Shown here: in pieces, positions 60,301 through 64,000 of the stretch
How the letters are laid out: every line of letters begins with the position of its first letter
How positions within the stretch are numbered: position 1 is the first letter of the stretch
Notes under the pieces: model-generated
Database searches by the model: none
Seen by the model: the letters and a program-made list of their open reading frames with translations, nothing else
Told to the model about the DNA's origin: nothing
Made by a program: the position numbers and the translations under genes
Assembly (NCBI GenBank): GCA_936440205.1
Contig: OW387134.1
Coordinates: 15,726,908-15,790,907 of the forward strand
Direction: 5' to 3'
From: Lepidonotus clava
Taxonomy: Eukaryota; Annelida; Polychaeta; Phyllodocida; Polynoidae
Length of the DNA: 64,000 bases

Positions 60301-60515
60301 TCTTATTGCTGCTCTCTTTTTAACTTTTTTTGGAGTAATGATTTCCAGTTCGCTAAGGTTAACTTCTTCGTCGTCCTCACTTCCATATTCGTCGAATGAA
60401 ACGACCGCAGTCTGCTTGCCACCTGGCTTTCTTATGATTTTGGTTATCGTCGCAGAATACAATTCTCCATCCCCAGACCAATGCACCTTGCACTTGTCCC
60501 CACGACACCATACAA
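41520..60515 (-). CDS. ERCC6L2: ERCC6L2-like SNF2-family DNA repair translocase, 25 readable exons
   Basis: Exons (high to low): 60285-60515, 59534-59594, 59097-59306, 58547-58662, 58019-58251, 57311-57394, 56956-57083, 56549-56648, 56339-56398, 55946-56061, 55456-55571, 54810-54893, 54505-54653, 53974-54210, 53459-53530, 52949-53094, 52388-52483, 52066-52165, 51392-51520, 46202-46298, 45306-45920, 44764-44915, 44078-44259, 43657-43877, 41520-42364. All phases agree, giving about 1,526 residues plus a missing N-terminal exon; the human long form is similar in size. Domain order (Tudor, SNF2 helicase, ERCC6L2-type C-terminal block) and local sequence match vertebrate ERCC6L2, a nuclear ATP-driven translocase in double-strand-break and transcription-linked repair. 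The start exon was not found. An in-phase candidate with donor at 60585/60586 lacks a clear ATG. Two retroelements sit in introns; no exon is damaged. Confidence 0.92.
42480..42537. repeat. Tandem duplication, unit about 28 bp
   Basis: gtcaattgcaaaccttttga plus aatggga occurs twice in a row, the second copy one base longer. It lies in the last ERCC6L2 intron. Confidence 0.7.
43009..43650 (-). repeat. Solo LTR of the 20.6-kb element's family, inside the last ERCC6L2 intron
   Basis: 642 bp, TGAGCTATTG...TTAGTACA, closely similar to the 619-bp LTRs but with scattered differences and one extra segment near 43,430-43,460. A 4-bp acat duplication flanks it (43005-43008 and 43651-43654), so it is a clean solo LTR from LTR-LTR recombination and older than the full copy. 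The right duplication is part of the splice donor of the exon at 43657-43877 (GTATGT in gene sense). The LTR lies in the same sense as the gene, with TATAAAAGG (complement of 43511-43519) and AATAAA (complement of about 43184-43189). Confidence 0.9.
43657..46298 (-). CDS. ERCC6L2: ERCC6L2 C-terminal exons: acidic linker and conserved C-terminal block
   Basis: The exon at 45306-45920 is a 205-residue Ser/Asp/Glu- and Arg/Lys-rich linker, probably disordered. The next three exons encode [20 protein letters not shown], then [11 protein letters not shown], then a helical block from [14 protein letters not shown] to [11 protein letters not shown]. These correspond to segments of the conserved C-terminal domain of long vertebrate ERCC6L2. 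At 45301-45305 the frame would stop just past the donor, so the junction rests on a GTTAGT donor. The phase and the homology across the join support it. Confidence 0.82.
46544..46836. mobile_element. Palindromic non-autonomous element next to the DIRS-like copy
   Basis: Arms 46544-46629 and 46751-46836 are inverted repeats of 86 bp with about one mismatch. The 121-bp spacer holds gcggatgcgcatgcgccggc, found inverted with one change near 51,276-51,300, and acctggtctgtgg, found inverted near 46,895-46,907. That is, it has pieces from both inner ends of the neighbouring DIRS-like element. It is best read as an internally deleted, non-autonomous relative in opposite orientation. Its right end coincides with the left end of the autonomous copy. 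Confidence 0.65.
46836..46877. repeat. Left inverted terminal repeat of the DIRS-like element
   Basis: It begins actatactgcgccgcc and matches the reverse complement of 51303-51344 over 42 bp. Confidence 0.85.
46977..48170 (-). CDS. Tyrosine recombinase of the DIRS-like element, up to 397 aa
   Basis: The C-terminal half has the family signature: an arginine in [15 protein letters not shown], then [11 protein letters not shown] (H-x-x-R), then [16 protein letters not shown] with the tyrosine in the usual place. The enzyme would join element circles to the target by site-specific recombination. The true start is not clear because the N-terminal part overlaps the end of the RT-RNase H frame by about 265 bp in another frame; overlapping ORFs are normal for DIRS elements. 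Confidence 0.85.
   Translation of the reverse strand: MASISSCLLVSPIQADRTMCAESLDGQSKGDNSWTGLEGSGVVHHTAQRTQKKGDQIQGAPRESRTCRPQVGEQSVVQSSASGGSLLLRAIARNNVSKRVSEHLLKSWRPKTRLQYRVYQRRWNTYCVLKRIDPLDCDFKHGLDFLCQLFDSGLRYSAINTARSALSCVLKQRDGVKFGCFHLTIRLLRGFYNQRPPFARYSSIWNVTPVLDYLRELTPLRLLSLKMLSFKLIMLLLLCTYSRQQRLIGIKRSNIILESDDSISIRISNLQKHSRKGRSLEVIRLKPFQEDKSLCVVNCLKFYLQKTSDIVHDKDTFLCSFRAPHKAIGQQTLARWALTVMNTAGVDTSTFKAHSTRSASASHMCNAGTPLSEVMKKGSWSDVCTFKRFYLRDLPKD
47906..49792 (-). CDS. Reverse transcriptase-RNase H(-methyltransferase-like) polyprotein of the DIRS-like element, 628 aa
   Basis: The reverse transcriptase carries [24 protein letters not shown] and the catalytic YIDDCLVV. RNase H carries [20 protein letters not shown] and [13 protein letters not shown]. 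After it comes [14 protein letters not shown] with [10 protein letters not shown] and FPPFRLI, the block described in DIRS1-type elements as a Dam-like methyltransferase domain. The frame is open from end to end. Confidence 0.85.
   Translation of the reverse strand: MSDSLNSIPGNLKNCLPEWEKITSDPLVLDYVSGYRLEFIDEPRQDEFPRPYRQNSHLSSVLQLQIDGLLDRGIVDYINPSDTKFVSNVFLRPKNNGQFRMIIDLSILNEDLQKVHFKMDHLEAALNLLKPGSFFASIDLRDAYYSVPIWEPHQPYWSFQWNGEFFKFKVLPFGLTSAPRIFTKILKPVFAHLRESGITCLGYIDDCLVVADSFEECEHDVKSLQELLEKLGFTIHLVKSCLIPDTSITFLGYIIDSVSMTVKPTEDKITKALDLTSKLLADKSFSIREVASVTGLLVDLCKGVQYGLGHYKNIEKDKIKALKKAGALGFDGRMFLSSKAKVDLRWWQRNLPNAFRNIQVKAPTEVLSTDASLAGWGAVYNNESAGGRWKDSEKFDNINVLELRAAWFGLLTFFSEESNTQILVRSDNVTTVSYINKMGGTHSAKCDEIARSIWSFCERRDIWVTASHLPGTENTEADFASRHFTENTEWKLSSSIFEDICDCWGTPTIDLFASRLNHKVPKYVSWGKDPFAWAIDAFTVDWRQFHLAFLFPPFRLIGRCVQKVLMDKAKAIIVGPDWKGQVWYTTLLNGPRRKVIRFKAHPGNLEPADPRLENSQLCRVPLVAVLFY
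49804..50991 (-). CDS. Gag-like ORF1 of the DIRS-like element, about 395 aa
   Basis: The likely start is the ATG at 50991 ([19 protein letters not shown]); the open frame itself reaches 51141. The protein is charged, with a probable coiled-coil N-terminal segment, a central helical region and a very basic C-terminus ([19 protein letters not shown]) fit for nucleic-acid binding. Sequence identity to known gag proteins is not obvious by eye. The assignment rests on position and composition. Confidence 0.65.
   Translation of the reverse strand: MSRGKKDSKGSEEDHEEPPVLFPADGDRSPGDALATLQQISGILKEGFDGMNKKLGRVGDNVVTVNENIGAMNENLDSGLKKIWRQVTLPSDDESVGDNSSISSRWEGPTKDHRGRKRKTHEVSSDDDLSSDLSEEDSDKPKGLLSTLGEKLEVDSSVGPKLKEEVSGFLDKAFKKSLTADELKAKCKTYARPENLNNLTTPKINEIIWGKLPQYIRDRDRGWQNNHATFMSVVTAVSRVTEILSEQDTSIPWVEESITKLADALTMSVSLSKNWTKSRREDLKPSLPKDFKRLTSKDVPASNEYLFGDDLEGSIKTLEGQNRLAKKMDTQGDKSKQTNDSNQPSSSFKKSRRGGKRFSRGKKREDNYRRFDKDDRDDYKKDDRRDFRRKGNNKS
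51303..51344. repeat. Right inverted terminal repeat of the DIRS-like element
   Basis: It ends ggcggcgcagtatagt, the inverse of the left end. It is followed 47 bp later by the splice donor of an ERCC6L2 exon. Confidence 0.85.
51392..55571 (-). CDS. ERCC6L2: ERCC6L2 helicase core, second RecA-like lobe
   Basis: Eight exons carry the inter-lobe region, including [14 protein letters not shown] and a cysteine cluster PCPCKSG. They also carry the C-terminal lobe: [10 protein letters not shown] (motif IV), [29 protein letters not shown] (motif V region) and [20 protein letters not shown] (motif VI). The last exon (51392-51520) encodes [20 protein letters not shown], the conserved segment after the motor. 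Its donor lies 47 bp from a DIRS-like insertion. Confidence 0.9.
55946..58251 (-). CDS. ERCC6L2: ERCC6L2 helicase core, first RecA-like lobe
   Basis: Six exons carry the SNF2 N-terminal lobe. The Q-motif-like start is [17 protein letters not shown]. Walker A DDMGLGKT lies at 58025-58048. Motif Ia includes [12 protein letters not shown]. The Walker B box DEAH is at 56348-56359. Motif III is LTGTALQN, followed by [10 protein letters not shown]. All ATP-binding residues expected of an active SNF2 motor are present. Confidence 0.9.
59097..60515 (-). CDS. ERCC6L2: ERCC6L2 N-terminal exons: Tudor-like domain and linker
   Basis: The first readable exon (60285-60515) encodes [20 protein letters not shown] followed by a beta-rich stretch ending in an acidic [13 protein letters not shown]. 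This is a Tudor-type fold, as at the N-terminus of vertebrate ERCC6L2, where it may read chromatin marks. The next two exons give a charged low-complexity linker. The exon enters with two bases of a codon, so at least one more upstream exon must supply the start. Confidence 0.8.
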
Positions 60516-60940
60516 CTAAAAAAGTAAAGTAAAAGTAAATACATTATCAATGTAATGTTAACAAAAGATATTTTACCTGATATACCTTGAACAGATTTCA
60601 GCAATAACGGCTGCCATTCGCTGGTCAATCTTCCACAATGAGGGATTAGGTTTGGATGGCAGTGCTGGTTCAAGTTTATACAAGAATTTTAAGTTTACTT
60701 TTCAGACATGTATAGTGATTTGATTATTAGGTTTTGTTGAATATCTATTGCAAATATTGGTTAGAAATCGGGAGCTGTGGCCCCCATCTCCCTTTTCTTC
60801 TTCTTGTTTAAAGTATTTTTCAATGTTCTTATAAATAGCTCCATAAACAACGATCTACAACCAGCCAGCTAACACAATATGCGATTATCATCACGTTGAC
60901 AACTAAGGTGATGCCGCAATACCTCTCTAAGAGTGAATTT
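60516..60940. other. Region upstream of the first readable ERCC6L2 exon
   Basis: It should hold the missing first coding exon or the promoter. An open stretch with a phase-compatible donor at 60585/60586 (minus strand) exists, but no ATG in the right frame is seen near it. The rest has no recognisable feature. Confidence 0.4.
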
Positions 60941-62917
60941 TACTCAGTCTCTTTCTGAAAATATTTTAACATAATGTGATAATGATAAGAATTGGTGCAG
61001 ATGTAGCAGCAACGACGCGTTAGTTCCGTTTTCGACCACCGGGCATGGTGGGGGCGCCACTGTCGCCTCCCTTACCTTGTCCCTAGGTGACCTGTCCTGG
61101 CACTCTGACCCTGGACCTGGACCTGCCTACATGTGCTTGTTTGGGACCTTCTGGGACAGACCTTCAAACCCCCTTCAAACCACTTGTAAGTACAAATTAT
61201 ACATACAAATCTATTACATTGGTGCCAGGAGTGAAGGTGTACTTACCCAGGTGGATTTTGACCAGTTTGGATCAAGATTGAGACATTTTTGGAGATAAAC
61301 TTTTTGCCATGTGCTCACCTTCCTTTGTCTACATTTGAGCTGCTCTCACAAAGGAAAGGACTACTCACAGGACTCAAACTCACAGGATTTATTTATACAG
61401 GACAACTTTATAAGTGTATATGACATATAGTGTGATTTTGTGTGTTTTGATAAACTTTTTGGGGTAAAACTTGGCAACTTCCTGTCCACCCTGGAGGAGG
61501 CCCCTTTTAACCCCTAACCAAATTATCACACACAATCTATTGCCATCCTATATTTATAAAGCCTGGGATTGACTTATTTGTCTCTCATATGAACTTTATA
61601 TGTCCTAAACTTTCATTCTGGGCCATTATTTTTGTGATTTGTGAACTTTTTAAAACTTTAGTTGGGGCCTTAGTTTTGACAAAGGCCCTGAGCACATGGT
61701 CAGTGTCAGCCATTTTGGATTTGCCCAGACAAAGACAAACACTGATATTAAGACTGGGATTGACTTATTTGTCTCTCATATGAACTTTATATGTCCTAAA
61801 CTTTCATTCTGGGCCATTATTTTTGTGATTTGTGAACTTTTTAAAACTTTAGTTGGGGCCTTAGTTTTGACAAAGGCCCTGAGCACATGGTCAGTGTCAG
61901 CCATTTTGGATTTGCCCAGACAAAGACAAACACTGATATTAAGACTGGGATTGACTCATTTGTCTCTCATATGAACTTTATATGTCCTAAACTTTCATTC
62001 TGGGCCATTATTTTTGTGATTTGTGAACTTTTTAAAACTTTAGTTGGGGCCTTAGTTTTGACAAAGGCCCTGAGCACATGGTCAGTGTCAGCCATTTTGG
62101 ATTTGCCCAGACAAAGACAAACACTGATATTAAGACTGGGATTGACTTATTTGTCTCTCATATGCACATTTGATCTCCCATGTTTGTGAGTCTCAGAGGA
62201 CCATCAATTCCCTTACCGAGAAATACACACAACCAATTATTTGCACAATTCTTGTGTTGATATATTTTCAGATAAATGTCTTAAACAGTGTGAAACATCA
62301 CTTTTACCTTTTTTGGAAAAAATATTTTAGAAAATTTGGATATTTCAGAAAAATGCATAAAAAATATATGGAAAATGCATCAAAACTAGGGACTGCTTCA
62401 TTTTCTGTCTTTAGATTTCATGCGGGGTCCATTTTGTAAAATAGGCATTGATATGTCAGTTTCTGAAGTGTAAATGATTGCATATGACTTTAAACTAAGA
62501 TCCAGAAAATGTTGTATGTTTAGGTTTTTTCTTTATTAAAACAAAATTGACATCACACTCTTAAAGGGACGTTCTCGTCCGTACGATGGACGTTGATTGA
62601 TACGTTGTAACTGCCTGAATGTGACGCAAAATAGGCGACGTGGCCAATGATGTTGCATCATTACGTTCTAACGTTACAAAACATGACAGCGGCTGTCACG
62701 TCACCCTAAATCCTATTTTTGCCCCTAAATTGCTCAATTTTTGATAAATCACCACAAAACTTGCACATTTAGACCTCTACTCCATTTTGATATCCCGTAG
62801 AACCAAAAAGTACAATTGAACCTATAAGACATGTATAAAAAATAAAATGTATCCATTAAAACGAGTCAGGTGCGTCAAAACTAGAGACGCGTCAAAACTG
62901 GCTCCTCTATTATAGTC
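60941..62917. repeat. First copy of a direct repeat with 1,977-bp period
   Basis: The sequence from tactcagtctctttctgaaa at 60941 recurs from 62918 nearly base for base, including the ggcatggtgggggcgccact block and the start of the 191-bp array. At least the first 1,220 bases are shared. The tail (about 62,167-62,917) cannot be compared because the second copy leaves the window. Small open frames in it are repeat sequence and not genes. It could be a satellite-type higher-order unit or two copies of an array-bearing (for example Helitron-like) element. Confidence 0.75.
61563..62166. repeat. 191-bp tandem array, three units plus a partial
   Basis: Units start with ctgggattgacttatttgtc at 61563, 61754, 61945 and 62136 (partial). 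They are almost identical, so the array is young or being homogenised. Open frames of about 64-100 codons arise from it and are not considered coding. Confidence 0.9.
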
Positions 62918-64000
62918 TACTCAGTCTCTTTCTGAAAATATTTTAACATAATGTGATAATGATAAGAATTGGTGCAGATGTAGCAGCAACGACGCGTTAG
63001 TTCCGTTTTCGACCACCGGGCATGGTGGGGGCGCCACTGTCGCCTCCCTTACCTTGTCCCTAGGTGACCTGTCCTGGCACTCTGACCCTGGACCTGGACC
63101 TGCCTACATGTGCTTGTTTGGGACCTTCTGGGACAGACCTTCAAACCCCCTTCAAACCACTTGTAAGTACAAATTATACATACAAATCTATTACATTGGT
63201 GCCAGGAGTGAAGGTGTACTTACCCAGGTGGATTTTGACCAGTTTGGATCAAGATTGAGACAGTTTTTGGAGATAAACTTTTTGCCATGTGCTCACCTTC
63301 CTTTGTCTACATTTGAGCTGCTCTCACAAAGGAAAGGACTACTCACAGGACTCAAACTCACAGGATTTATTTATACAGGACAACTTTATAAGTGTATATG
63401 ACATATAGTGTGATTTTGTGTGTTTTGATAAACTTTTTGGGGTAAAACTTGGCAACTTCCTGTCCACCCTGGAGGAGGCCCCTTTTAACCCCTAACCAAA
63501 TTATCACACACAATCTATTGCCATCCTATATTTATAAAGCCTGGGATTGACTTATTTGTCTCTCATATGAACTTTATATGTCCTAAACTTTCATTCTGGG
63601 CCATTATTTTTGTGATTTGTGAACTTTTTAAAACTTTAGTTGGGGCCTTAGTTTTGACAAAGGCCCTGAGCACATGGTCAGTGTCAGCCATTTTGGATTT
63701 GCCCAGACAAAGACAAACACTGATATTAAGACTGGGATTGACTCATTTGTCTCTCATATGAACTTTATATGTCCTAAACTTTCATTCTGGGCCATTATTT
63801 TTGTGATTTGTGAACTTTTTAAAACTTTAGTTGGGGCCTTAGTTTTGACAAAGGCCCTGAGCACATGGTCAGTGTCAGCCATTTTGGATTTGCCCAGACA
63901 AAGACAAACACTGATATTAAGACTGGGATTGACTTATTTGTCTCTCATATGAACTTTATTTGTCCTAAACTTTAATTTTGGGTCACTATTTCTTGTGACT
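62918..64000. repeat. Second copy of the direct repeat, cut by the window end
   Basis: It repeats 60941 onward with very few differences (for example one extra base near 63,261). Its 191-bp array starts at 63541, with units at 63541 and 63732 and a diverging one from 63923 to the window end. Confidence 0.85.

Noticed and set aside
60586-60673. Candidate first exon of ERCC6L2
   Set aside because: The donor phase fits, but no ATG opens the frame and the sequence does not resemble the vertebrate N-terminus, so it was not called.
61589-62189. Series of 64-100-aa plus-strand frames with near-identical sequence
   Set aside because: They arise from the 191-bp tandem array and repeat at that period.

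Overview
This is eukaryotic DNA: intron-split genes with GT-AG splice sites, long AT-rich non-coding stretches, and several retroelements. The two recognisable host genes (a Cys-loop receptor and an ERCC6L2-type repair helicase) are animal genes. Frequent short words such as taggcctat, the foldback elements, a DIRS-type element and an envelope-bearing LTR element suggest a marine invertebrate, perhaps a non-vertebrate deuterostome (echinoderm, hemichordate or amphioxus). The species cannot be fixed from the sequence alone.

Layout. 1-8,539: non-coding, with a foldback repeat, two small inverted-repeat elements, a 36-bp tandem repeat and a solo LTR of a second family (5,222-5,760, 4-bp target duplication). 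8,540-14,647 (+): an eight-exon nicotinic-receptor-like subunit of 466 residues whose exon phases all close. 14,648-15,487: 3' flank with CG-rich repeated motifs. 15,484-36,094: a 20.6-kb envelope-bearing Ty3/Gypsy-like LTR element on the minus strand, with two LTRs of 619 bp that read as identical and a cttg target duplication. It carries gag, pol, a basic proline-rich ORF, an envelope gene and, unusually, an opposite-strand ORF that looks like an SGNH hydrolase. 36,095-41,519: mostly non-coding, with one small cysteine-rich/acidic ORF. 41,520-60,515 (-): an ERCC6L2-like gene of at least 25 exons, all in phase, coding about 1,526 residues plus an unfound N-terminal exon. 60,941-64,000: a direct repeat with a 1,977-bp period that contains a 191-bp tandem array and runs off the window.

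The ERCC6L2 gene has absorbed two retroelements without damage to any exon I can read. A solo LTR of the same family as the 20.6-kb element lies so close to one splice donor that its 4-bp target duplication is donor positions +3 to +6. A DIRS-like tyrosine-recombinase retrotransposon (46,836-51,344) lies 47 bp inside another intron, abutted by an 86-bp-arm palindrome that looks like an internally deleted relative. All three retroelements have the same transcriptional sense as the helicase gene. The most unusual items are the antisense SGNH-like ORF, the envelope with a second membrane segment, and the two splice-donor-proximal insertions.
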